Translations under genes and position numbers: made by a program
Notes under the pieces: generated by a model
Seen by the model: only the letters and a program-made list of their open reading frames with translations
The model's database searches: none
Told to the model about the DNA's origin: nothing
Shown: positions 45,805 to 56,881 of the stretch, in pieces
How the letters are laid out: each line of letters begins with the position of its first letter
How positions within the stretch are numbered: position 1 is the stretch's first letter
NCBI GenBank assembly: GCA_021521415.1
Contig: JAIQDT010001956.1
Location: 1 to 64,000, forward strand
Source: Bidens hawaiensis
Taxonomy: Eukaryota; Streptophyta; Magnoliopsida; Asterales; Asteraceae
Reading direction: 5' to 3'
Length of the DNA: 64,000 nt

Positions 45805-48800
45805 ATGGGTGGTTGTTTAAAACCCTTACCCGTATTTGAGAAAAGATTGAGCATTCTAAAGAAGATTGATTACTTGCAATGGGTGTCTGTTTTGGCTGTA
45901 TTCATCTTCTTCATGTTCTTGTTTCAGCTCTTTCTGCCTCTCTCCGATGACGATTTCTTCATACAAGATCATCATTTCGATATTCAACAACAAATTGCTG
46001 CTTTGGATTTTGGTCAGGATGTGCCCACCAACTGTTTGATCAAATTCCTCACTGAAGAAAAAAATAATATTAATGTTTCTTTTGCTGGCTCAAAATTAAC
46101 ACTCACTAGGTTTGGGAATAGAATGCCTAACCTTGCTTTGGTGAGTGAGTACTAATGATAATAATTAATGATATTGTTTGTGCGTTTGAGTTTTATTATA
46201 GGGTTCCATTTGCAGGTTTTTGCAGATATGCTGGTTGACCCACACCAGATATTGATGCTCACTCTTGCAGCTGCTTTAAGGGAAATTGGATATCAACTTG
46301 AGGTATTTACTTTTATAATATTATTACTGGTTGAGGCCATTGATTGAGCCGAGTTTGTATATAAATTTTTCATCAAACTTGTTTTTTAGCTTATGCTTGT
46401 ATGAGATTACAAAGGTCGGTGTCTTATTATTTCCCGTGTTTGGATGTGCATTTTCAGAGTGATTATAATGATTTGAAGAATCAGAATTATATAATCAAGA
46501 TAATTAACTTGCATATAGGTTAAAAACTTATATAACTTCTTCAGTTATTTGTATTCATGTGTTAATCTTGTGAGGAAATCGACTGCCTTTTGAGTGTAGT
46601 ACTAGTGTTGTTAAAAAGGAGTGGTTAAAAAGCTAATTTACACATCCACGTGGTTAACTTCTTGTGCAGGTTTACTCACTCGAAGACGGGCCTGTTCACC
46701 ATATTTGGAGAACTAGTGGAGTTCCGGTCCATATTATTGACGCTAGTGATAAATCAGGCATTATGATCGACTGGTTAAAGTATGTTTATTTTCTCTCTAT
46801 ACTGTATTATCTTAGTTCATGAAGTTTTGTATAAGTAGTACGGGTTTGGTCTGAAAAACTAACTGAACCACCCGTGATTGGTCCCAACTGTTTTGAATTG
46901 GACCAAACCGAACCAAACTCTTGTTTCATTATACATACATAATTTTTCACTGTGCGACTAGTGCGGTAAAAGAATCGAATATCTGTCGAGGATCGATATT
47001 TGAGATATCAATTATTGCGGTGGGATGTCGGTAATTTTAAAATCATGCAGAATTTATATATATGCATGTATAAACATGTAAACATATATAATATTAATAG
47101 TAATATAAAAATTGTCAATATTTGAAACATAATCTAATCGTAAGCCGTGAACTATCAGTCAAATATCAACCAAGGCATCCGAAATATCAGTCAAATATCG
47201 GTCAATATCGCCAATAATGTCCGTACTGATATTCTGACCGGTATTTGAACCGATATTTTGCTTGGGACCGATATCCCACCGTTATATCGCCAATATGAAC
47301 TCCATAGATTTTTCTGTTATATATAAATGATTGTACCACAAGATAATGATCAACTTTGTGTTTTTAACAATTTTGTATAATCTTGTAGCTATGATGGAGT
47401 ACTCGTGAACTCTCTTGCAGCAAAGGATGTCATTTCATTGTATGTGGACATATTTGTGTTCATTTTTTACAAGACAGTTTTATTTCTTACAAGACCCTGA
47501 ATTTAGTTGTTACAGCCTTTTGCAGGAGCCGTTTAAATCCGTACCTCTTATATGGACTGTCCATGAAAAAACACTCGCCATACGTGCTGCAAGATACATC
47601 TCTAATGGCCAGGCTGAGTTGATTGATGATTGGAAAGCAATTTTTAATCGGTCTAAAGTTGTTGTCTTCCCAAATTATGCCCTACCGGTATGTATAAGTT
47701 AATCTCTTTAATGGTTTTGTCATATGGCTTCGTATCTTATATATAAATTTTTTTTATCTTACTCATTTTCAGATGTTTTATGCTTCATTTGATGCTGGAA
47801 ACTATTTTGTGGTACCTGGAACTCCTGTAACATGCAAAGTAGATAACCCAACGGTCATTCATGACGAAAATGCGCGTGTAAATATGAATATAGGAATTGA
47901 TGATTTTGTTGTCGGTATAGTGGGTAGTGAGTTTCTGTATAAAGGAATATGGCTGGAGCATGCTCTTGTTTTAAAGGCTTTATTGCCACTTTTGGCCAAG
48001 TTTCCTGTTGGTGATTCCTCAACTCCTTGTATCAAGATTATAGTTTTCAGTCAAGATTTAACAAGTAATTACAGTGCAGCCATGGAGGTAAAAATGTTTA
48101 CTTTTTTTTTTCTACTTGTTTTCTTAGTCCCTCATATTTTTAAAGTTAAAGTTACTTGGGTGGTTTTTACATATTCTTTATTTAACCAATTTGATGTTAA
48201 TGTTTATTCTTGTAGGAAATTGCCTCAAACCTTAATTACCCTAGGGGAACTGTGAAGCATGTTGCCATTAATGAAGATACTAGTGTTCTAGACATAGCGG
48301 ATATTGTAATATACGGGTCATTCCTAGAAGAACAATCTTTCCCAGACATTCTGATAAAGGCAATGTGTCTTGAGAAACCAATAGTTGCTCCTGAGCTATC
48401 AATTATCAAGAAACATGTAAAAGCTACAATCTTTCATCCTTTGACTTCCATTGTCATACTTCTATTTCTGAAAACTAATAATTTGATAACACGTTTCAGG
48501 TCAATGATGGGATAGATGGCTATCTTTTTCCAAAAGAGAATATTAAGGATTTGACACGGGTACTGCTGCAAGTGGTGTCTGAAGGAAAACTATCGTCTCT
48601 GGCTCGTAATATTGCATTAACGGGTAAAAATACTGCTAAAAACATGATGGTTTTGGAATCTGTTGAAGGGTATGCTTCATTGATAGAAAACATCATGAAA
48701 CTTCCTTCTGAAGTCGCATCTCCGAGGTCAATATCGGAAATTCCTTCGGATACCAAAACAGAATGGCAATGGCATCTTTTTGAGGCTATTGCAGATCATG

Positions 48801-49646
48801 GATATGTTAATAGAACTTTGAAGATTCACCATTTCTTAGATCAGGTTGAAAGTCAATGGAATCGTACTCTAAAAGAACAGAGTTCGGGTGCTATTCCAGC
48901 CAATGATACATTTGTTTACAGTTTATGGGAAGAAGAAAAAAGAAATCAGATCATGAAAGCTAGAAAGGCAAGAGAAGATGATGAGGTAATGAAAAAAAAA
49001 GAGTTATTTTTTATCCATGGTTTTTTTTCCTGTCACCATTAAAGTTGCAAAATTGCTATCTTGGTAATTTTTATGTGAAACTATTTACTTGCTTACTCAT
49101 ATATTTACAAAGAACTGATGACATTGGTTTGCAGCTGAGGGATAGAAGTGAGCAATCAAAGGGAACATGGGAGGAAGTATACAAAAATTCAAAGAAAGCC
49201 GACAGAAGTAAGAATGATTTGCATGAGAGGGATGAGGGAGAACTCGAAAGGACGGGTCAACCATTATGCATCTATGAACCATACTTTGGTCAAGGATCTT
49301 GGCCTTTTCTGCACCAAAAATCATTATATCGTGGTATTGGTCTTGTAAGTCACTCTGTTTTCATTACTCATTTATAAAACCTATTGGACTTTGCATCTAG
49401 ATTTGTGTTTTTCTTGCGTGGTTATGTTTCCTCTTGCCTATTTTAAAATCATTTTATGTAAAAATCCAGTCTTAAGGCTATTTTAGTGTAAAAAGAGAGA
49501 AATAATATGTTAATTTAGTGCAGTACATGGAAAAGAATATCTCGGTGTCGAAATCGTTCTAAAGTTTGGTCAAGTATTGTTTCTTTACTTTGTAGGCAGG
49601 ATGTAAGGTTTCTTGCATGGTTACATTTTTTATTTATTTTATCTGT

Positions 49647-49677
<31 letters not shown>

Positions 49678-51872
49678 TATATGGTTTAAGTCAAATTGTA
49701 TAGGTTTCAGTTTGTTGGTCATATGTTGGCTTATCTTTAGTGTAGTGTTATAGGGATGAATATAAAGTAAAAAAAAATAATTTTCTAGTATTTTTAAGCT
49801 AAACATTTACCAATATGATGATACCGCAGTCCACAAAGGGCCTAAGACCAAGAAAAGACGACATTGACGCACCTTCTCGCCTTGCCCTTCTAAACACACC
49901 GTATTACCGGGACACCCTCAGTGATTTTGGAGCTTTTTTTGCCATTGCTAACCGTATTGACCGCATACACAAGAACTCTTGGATTGGGTTCTCATCATGG
50001 CGAGCTACAGCCAGGAAGGCAAGTTAGTTTTTTAAACAATCTCTCAAGTCACCGTTTTTATACTAAACACGTCAATCTTGTTATAAAAAGCAGGAATCTT
50101 TATCAGGAAAGGCTGAGGTTGCTTTAGTAGAAGATATTGAAGCTCAGAGACACGGTGATGCCGTCTACTTTTGGGTTCGTATGGATACAGACCCAAGAAA
50201 CCCTACACAACACGACTTTTGGTCTTTTTGTGATTCGATAAATGCCGGTAATTGCAAGTAAGGATCTTGAACTTACATCAGGAACAAATCACTTTCTTTA
50301 AATCTCATGCATCCATTAACTATCGTTTGATTCATCTTATGTATGATTGGTACAAGGTTTGCATTCTCGGAAGCTTTCAAGAAAATGTATGGGATAAACA
50401 ATAACTCGACAGTTATACCTCCGATGCCCGCAGATGGAGATACATGGTCTGTCATGCATAGTTGGGCCATGCCAACAAAATCTTTCCTTGAGTTTGTAAT
50501 GTTCTCAAGGTTAGTTTGTGGATCGGTTTTGAATTATACAAAGACATTAGATTTAAGCAGTGAACAAATTCATATTTCAATGATGTTTGCAGAATGTTTG
50601 TCGATGCATTAGACGCACAAGTGTATGAAGAGCATCTCCGGAGTGGTTTGTGCTACCTAAGTCTGTCCAAGGTATGTTTTTCTTCAGTCGTTTATTGACA
50701 ACGGTCAAACAAGAGAAAAAAAAGGTTCCAAATTGGATGGTTTACACTAGGGGTGTTCTTTGGGTTTCGGGTTTTTCAGGTTGGTTCTTCGGGTTTTAAA
50801 GTGTTAAATCTTGACCCGAAACCCAACCCAAATCACTCACGGGTTTTTTGGGTTTGTGTTTGGGTTAATCGGGTTTTGAGTACTTTAGAAAACAAATAAA
50901 AATAAAAAAACTACAATGCTAAAATTGAACAACATATTCTTCTTTGCTCGTAACGTAAATAACTAAATAATAAACCAGCATAACCTGATAAAACAATTCA
51001 AAATAAAAGTGAAACAAAATCCAACTATAATCGCCTTCAATCAGGCCTGATTTGGTTGTTCGATTACGGTTGCTATTAGTCATAAACTGAAAACATAAAT
51101 TAACAATAAACAGTCGATCCATAATAGGTGGAATGACAACAGTCAATTAGGGCTAGATTCGGTCTGATAACTTTAGTGGCTAACGCTTAGTCTATTATAC
51201 CTAAAAATACATTTATTTGGTTTTAAAATTAAAGAGTTTATTCGGGTTGACCCAAAACCCATAAGTCAGACCCAAGAACCAACCCGAATTACTTCGGTTT
51301 GGGTTCGGGTTCGGGTTAGTATTTTCTCGGGTTTGGGTACAGGTTTTATCGGGTTGGGTTTTGGGTAAAAGTGACAGCCCAAGTTTACGCTTACACTTGT
51401 GGTTTCTTGGCAGGACAAGAAGTGCTACTCTCGGGTTCTGGAGGTTGTTATAAACGTTTGGGCGTATCACAATGCGAGAAGAATGGTGTACATAAATCCA
51501 AACACGGGAGCAATGCAAGAACAACATGGTTTCAAGAAACGAGCTGGCAAAATGTGGGTCAAATGGTTTGATTACAACACCCTCAAGGCCATGGATGAAG
51601 ATCTTGCTGAGGAAGCCGATTCGGACCACCCTGGAAGGCGGTGGTTATGGCCTGCAACCGGTGAGGTTTTCTGGCAAGGTGTGTATGAAAAAGAAAGGAT
51701 CCGATCGAGAAAAGAGAAAGAAAACAAGAAACTGAAAACCCGAGCCAAGATTCAGAGAATCAAGAACCGGACACACCAGAAAGTGATCGGGAAGTATGTT
51801 AAACCGCCACCCGAGAAAGAGACGGGTACACACACAAATCATACAGTGGCAGCAGCAAGGCTTTTGAGGTAG
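45805..51872 (+). CDS. GT4-type glycosyltransferase, type II membrane protein, 14 exons
   Basis: This is a member of the plant family of Arabidopsis At4g01210/At5g04480 (GT-B fold, glycosyl transferases group 1); the substrate is not known to me. Exons: 45805-46140, 46216-46302, 46670-46779, 47389-47439, 47516-47687, 47773-48087, 48216-48416, 48500-48985, 49135-49344, 49830-50018, 50094-50257, 50357-50509, 50593-50671, 51414-51872. The joined frame is open, about 1003 residues. An N-terminal signal anchor spans residues about 24-46 after a short basic cytosolic tail starting MGGC, consistent with a Golgi type II protein. The GT4 half has VGIVGSEFLYKGIWLEHA, IADIVIYGSFLEEQSFPD and ILIKAMCLEKPIVAPE (the E-x7-E-like donor-sugar region). 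The C-terminal half is family-specific: EPYFGQGSWPFLH, DAPSRLALLNTPYYRDTL, PPMPADGDTWSVMHSW, DEDLAEEADSDHP, RRWLWPATGEVFWQGV, then a basic tail. Intron 10 uses a GC donor (50019). Introns carry a hAT-like element and an inverted repeat. Confidence 0.9.
47005..47300. repeat. Inverted-repeat, MITE-like insertion in glycosyltransferase intron 3
   Basis: CGGTGGGATGTCGG (about 47019) is matched by CCGATATCCCACCG (about 47269) in inverted orientation, and the sequence between has several TATCGGTCAA/TATCAGTCAAATATC repeats. It may be a MITE. Termini and target-site duplication are not defined. Confidence 0.45.
49636..49680. repeat. (TTTA)n microsatellite in glycosyltransferase intron 9
   Basis: A run of TTTATTTATTTA repeats. 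Confidence 0.9.
50019..50020 (+). other. GC splice donor of glycosyltransferase intron 10
   Basis: The exon ends AG and the intron starts GCAAGT, the consensus of the minor U2-type GC-AG introns. Using the nearby GT at 50023 instead would break the frame into exon 11 (50094), which continues with the family sequence. Confidence 0.7.
50747..51382 (+). mobile_element. hAT-like non-autonomous element in glycosyltransferase intron 13
   Basis: It starts TAGGGGTGTTC and ends AGTGACAGCCCAA, flanked by GTTTACAC (50739-50746) and GTTTACGC (51383-51390), an 8-bp target-site duplication with one mismatch. Both ends carry GGGTTTCGGG/CGGGTTGGG-type subterminal repeats. The right edge lies only 31 bp from exon 14, so it supplies much of the acceptor context. 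Confidence 0.65.
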
Positions 51873-51957
51873 CTAAGGTGATAGCTTACTGTTGATTAAC
51901 AATGTAGTTGTAGCTTCAATTCTTTGTGAAAAATATAACCTTTTTTTTCTTCCTTTT

Positions 51958-52041
51958 TGGATGAAATGAGATGAGATGAGATGAGATGAGATGAGATGCA
52001 TAGGGGTTTTATTCACTGGTTTTGTATGTAAATTGCCTCCT

Positions 52042-52078
<37 letters not shown>

Positions 52079-52080
52079 AA
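51958..52080. repeat. (GATGA)n and (ATG)n tracts at the duplication junction
   Basis: An array of GATGA units at about 51960-51998 and a GAT/ATG run at about 52047-52078 lie in the 3' flank of the glycosyltransferase gene, immediately before unit 2 starts. Confidence 0.9.
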
Positions 52081-52573
52081 TGATTGTTTTTTAATAGAAA
52101 GGGTATTTTGGTAAAAGGTAACCATTTAGGGTAGTTATACCAAGTCGTTTTTAGTTTCCATAATTTTCTCCTTGTGTTATTATTATTTTAGTTTCAAAAC
52201 TCTTACCTTTTTATTCATAAATCGATTTTATATGATTTTTTTTACCGGAATCTAGTTAATGACCGCTGACTTTTTTCAATTAAATTGTCATGTGTGCCAT
52301 TCTGAAACAAACTAAAGTTATTTAGTGACATTTTATACAATTTTCATTAGAAGTTCATCAAAACGAAATTCTTTAACACCATAATTTCATCTAGTAAAAT
52401 GCATATATGTAATTCTTTTAATTTTGTAGATTGAAAAATAACATCAAGGAAAATGCATATATGTAAATTTTCAATTATGTATATTTTTGTTTAATATACA
52501 TATATGTAATTTGTAGCATCTTACTTTGTTTTACATATGTGTAACATTGTTTTTTACATGAGTATAAGTTAAA

Positions 52574-53567
52574 TCTATACTATATATAATGTATGAAACA
52601 TGGGCAAATTAAGACACATACATTTTAAGTAATTCACAACTTGTAAAGCTTAAGGTATATCTTCTATAGCATGTAAGATAGGGACAAACTTGTCCATTAG
52701 AAAATATACATGAAAAAAGTTATAACATTGCCCCCTCATCTTTACTTAACTTGTGTATGTTTTAAAATTTATTACAACTTTGAACCTTCATCTTTAACTA
52801 TGTATTCTTTTTTAGTTTAATTGTAACCAACTTCCCACCAACGATTTTCCAACGGCCGTAACTTTTTCATACGTTAATACATTTTTTAAAAAATTACACC
52901 ATAAAAATGAGCATTTTATTGTTTTTAATTTTGGGTATGGTATTGCTATAGTTTTTTTCAATTAAAAAAATTAACATGTTACATATAGGCGTTCACAATT
53001 CAGTTTTAACGGTTTCTAAGTTAAATAGTGAGCTAAACCGTTGGTTGGATTTTTTTTCATTGAAAACGAAAACTAAAGCGTCGAAAATTTAAACTGGATC
53101 GTTACTAATGGTTTGGTTTCACGCATTGAGTTTCAATAATAAGTTTACAGTCCGGTCCGGTTTTATATGGCCTATTTTTGGTATAAACCGTAATCGAACT
53201 GTTTTCTATGGTTTGAACATTCAGATCCCATCATCCCGAACGGCACAAGAGTGGATCTGATACCACATGTAACATCCCAGCCTCTCGTACCACCAATATT
53301 GTCCGCTCTGCCCACGAAGAGCTCACGGATTTGTTTTTGGTTGCCCAAAACGCGTTGGTGATTGAAGAGACAGAACATTTACTTATGAACCAAGGATCTC
53401 TCTTTTCCACGGCCGATGTGGAATAGCCTAAGAGTGGGACAATGTTGTGTTTGCCAAGGGTGTTACATAAACGTTTTCAATATCTTAAACGAACTTTGAA
53501 CATCTGTAATTGTTACATGATTACTAGGATTTTGGTTTCCCGCAGCATCGCGCGGGCACCCGTCTAG
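52574..53567 (+). mobile_element. Helitron-like element, copy in unit 2
   Basis: It corresponds to 34135-35129, with the same hairpin and CTAG end. Confidence 0.5.
53268..53467 (-). mobile_element. TRIM-like LTR, copy in unit 2
   Basis: It corresponds to 34830-35029, with the same TGGTATCAGATCC on the minus strand beyond its end. Confidence 0.6.
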
Positions 53568-54064
53568 TATATACATATGTGTAAATATTCAACACAATGT
53601 GTGAATAAATAAATTATTTACACGTGTAATTATATTGAATATTGAATATTTTATTAATGAGTCAAAATTTATTTGGTCAAGAATATTTTATTATTGAGTC
53701 AAAATTTATTTGGTCAAGACAGTAGCACCACTATAAACTAAAGTTCTGTATATAAGTTGAAGGCTATATGTGATTTAAAAAAAACTATAAACGTGAGTAC
53801 GTTAACACATTTTCGATGAGATTTGTGGTTGAGAGAAAAATGGAGATTCCCATATTTTAAGGAGATTGAGAGAGGCACAGGTAGTTGGTTAAACATATGT
53901 CTTACTTCCGATAATACCCTTAATGTTTTAACTAATATCCATTATTTTGTACATATTTACAAAAATGCTATTATAATTTTTAGTCATTGATCAAATCATC
54001 CAATGGTTGAGATTAGTTCTCAAAGTTCTCATCAAATTTACTAGTTCTTAAATGATACTCACCC

Positions 54065-55312
54065 TATATATATATATATGAAACATTTCTTTTTAAAATT
54101 ATCATTATCATTATTAACATCGTCATAAATAATATTATTATAAGCTTCATTATAAATTCATTTTCATAAAAACCGAACTCTTGATTTAAACCCGTCTTGT
54201 TTCTATATAATATTTGTTTAGGTATTTAAAAGCCCAAATAAAATAATATTATTTTATTTTAAATTATTAATTAAGTACGAGTCCCTAATCATTAACAAAC
54301 TAATCGGTAACCCAATTAACAACCGAACCTTCTCGTCCAATGTTTCAATGTAATTTCAACTAAAGTTTAAGTTCATTAATATATTTTACTTATTCGTTTT
54401 CAATTAGCTTTCAAGTCGGATTCGTTCGTTTCGTTTACAAGCTTTCTAATTGTCGATCATTTATTATTTCCCGATTCGTCAATCGAGGTGAGTAATTTCA
54501 TACCCATTTTTCCATCTTCCGTTTTGGGGTGACATTTCATACTTATCAAACTAAATGCTTTATTTACTTGAATCTTTAAACCCACAAACGTGATTGCATA
54601 CTTTACTTAAATAAATGCTCGATTTGGTGCTATATGCTTACATGCTTAAATGTTTATTGCTTAGGCGGGTAGCCACACTTGAATGCTAAACTTTGAATGC
54701 TAAGGCAGGTTGGCCTCACAAAATCCGATCTATTTGGCATCCCCTTATAGACGGTATCGCGATCCGGATCGAAATCCCGAGTCCATTTGTTATTCTCTTA
54801 TGGAGGGTGTCGTTAATGTATTCTTATTAACGATAACTATTTTAGCATGAGGAGGGTAGCCTCATTGACACTATGATCCGAGTATACTTGGTTGTTACCA
54901 TTTTGAAAGGGTCCGAACTATTTATCTTTTGCATATCTAAATTGTTGCTATTATTTATTGTTTTGTATACAAGTTTTGTGGCCTTTTATTACTATATACT
55001 TATATGCTCAAACTTATGAATTGCTCACTAACCTTTGTGTTGATAAACTTTATTTTATGAAATGTTACAGGTTTGACTTTTATTGACTCGAGGACTTGAC
55101 GAAAACGTTACCAAGACTATTAGGATATTAGTGAAACGAACAATATAATTGCTAATTGTATTCAACTTGTTTGTGTAGACTAGATGTGTCGTTTATTGAT
55201 TTGTTGAAATAAAATGAGTTAAATAAATATTGTCACTTTAAATAGTATCTTGTGTTTTGGGGCAATCGGTTGCACCCCGGCACGTTCCGCCACCTTTGGT
55301 CGGGGTGTTACA
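54065..55312 (+). mobile_element. Right part of the solo LTR, copy in unit 2
   Basis: It corresponds to 35627-36874 and ends GGTCGGGGTGTTACA followed by CTGGG. The left half of the LTR and the left CTGGG are absent from unit 2, which places the duplication after the LTR and TIR-element insertions. Confidence 0.8.
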
Positions 55313-55456
55313 CTGGGTTTGGTAAGACTCATACCCGTGAATTCGGGTCAAATTCATGAGAAACCTCTTTTTAAAAATCAAGCAATATGGTGGCTTCCAT
55401 AAAAGAGGGAAGCAACCGCATCACGACACGTATGATTTTTGAGCTTTCGTTGATAT
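55313..55456 (+). repeat. Repeat block copy B right part, in unit 2
   Basis: It corresponds to 36875-37018. Confidence 0.75.
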
Positions 55457-56576
55457 TAGAGGTGGCAACTGGGTTGGGTTGGGTTGGGTCGAAACGGGTC
55501 ATGGGTCGGAATGGGTTAGGGTTGAAACGGGTTAGGGTCGAAACGAGTCACTTAAAAAAATGGTTGTTTTGGTTCGTGTCGGAACGGGTTAGGGTCAACA
55601 GATTCTGGTCAGAACGGGTCAAAACGAATTTCGGGTCAGTTTTTTTTTGGACCAACGAATCAGCGCGTTTTCAAAACGTTACAGCTCATTTAAACAACAA
55701 AAGCTCATTTAATCGATTTTTTCAGTTTGTTTCAACACTTAACAGCTCGTTTAAGCGATTTTGCAGTTCATTTCAGCGCCTAACAGCTCGTTTAAGCGAT
55801 TTTGCAGTTCGTTTTAGCGCCTAACAGCTCGTTTAAGCAATTTTTCAGGTCGTTTCCGCGCTTAAAAGCTCGTTTAAGCGGTTTTTTTAGTTCGTTTCAG
55901 CGCTTAACAGCTCGTTTAAGCGGTTTTTCAGTTCGTTTCAGCACTTAACAACTTGTTTAAGCTATTTTTCACTTCGTTTCAGCACCTAACAGCTCGTTTT
56001 GACTAGTTTTGAAGCAGTTCAGCAATAAAAACCAGTAGCTCAACTTGTTTTTGCCCGTTTCAACAAGTTACATAACCAATACTTCAAACAAACGTCTACA
56101 CTCGCCATTTGAAATTAATAACCATATATGAGCCGATGATATGAACGCCAAATCGAAACTTAATTTTGAAACATATACATAAATCAATCAAAATTGATTA
56201 CCCAGAGATGAAGGTGAATTGTAGTTCACGATGGCGAACGTCGGTGGTGGTTGTGATGAATTGTAGCTCACGGCGGCAAACGTCGGTGGTGGTGACGGAT
56301 TGGTTGTCGCTCGTATGAAATGAAACCAACTGCCGGCTATAGAGAGGTGGTGTCTGGAAGAAGTAGTTGACCCGTGGGTTTTAGTGAGCAGATGAGTAGG
56401 TAACCCTAGCAACCCATTTTTTTTAATAACATCAACCCAATTTGACCCGGTTTAATAATCTCTATTTTTATAAATAACCCATTCTGACCCATTTAATTAA
56501 ATTACGTAACCCATAAGGTTTTTAAAATAACCCAAACTGACCCAAATGAATAGATTTGGGTCAGGATTCCCCCCTA
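55457..56576 (+). mobile_element. hAT-like element, copy in unit 2
   Basis: It corresponds to 37019-38135, with the same flanking GTTGATAT and GTTTATAT. It is 3 bp longer overall, with an extra GGGTT near the left end and small homopolymer differences. Confidence 0.7.
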
Positions 56577-56881
56577 GTTTATATGTATAATAGATGATGT
56601 TTTTGCGTAACTTATAAACATTACTTTCACGTATCGCTTTTTCTAGAAGATACTTTCAAAGCATCATATGTTATATACCAAATCGCTTAAATGCACTTTG
56701 TTATACACCAAATCGCTTAAGTCTCTGTTCTCGCGTAATTGGAAAGAGGACTCGCGTTTTCTCCTCTAACTCCCAACTACCACTCAATACAATAAATACG
56801 AAGACAACCAACACACACACACACTTACTTCACCTCCGTTTACATTTTACGATCACCTACTACGCTACGCTAGGGAGCATT
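56577..56881 (+). promoter_or_regulatory. Presumed promoter and 5' leader of ABIL1-like copy 2
   Basis: Equivalent to 38136-38440. No difference that would restore an ATG was seen. Confidence 0.4.

Larger units (their letters stand above)
33645..52083. repeat. 18.4-kb duplication, unit 1
   Basis: Sequence from 33645 onward recurs from 52084 at a constant offset of 18437-18441, with only scattered substitutions and small indels, up to the window end (45556 corresponds to 64000). If the duplication is tandem, unit 1 is 33645-52083 and includes the ABIL1-like and glycosyltransferase genes. The left edge falls 87 bp inside the TIR element and the right edge just after an (ATG)n tract. Confidence 0.85.
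52084..54064. mobile_element. TIR DNA element, copy in unit 2 (5' end missing)
   Basis: It corresponds to 33645-35626. The first 87 bp, including the left inverted end, are absent because the duplication starts inside the element. Confidence 0.7.
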
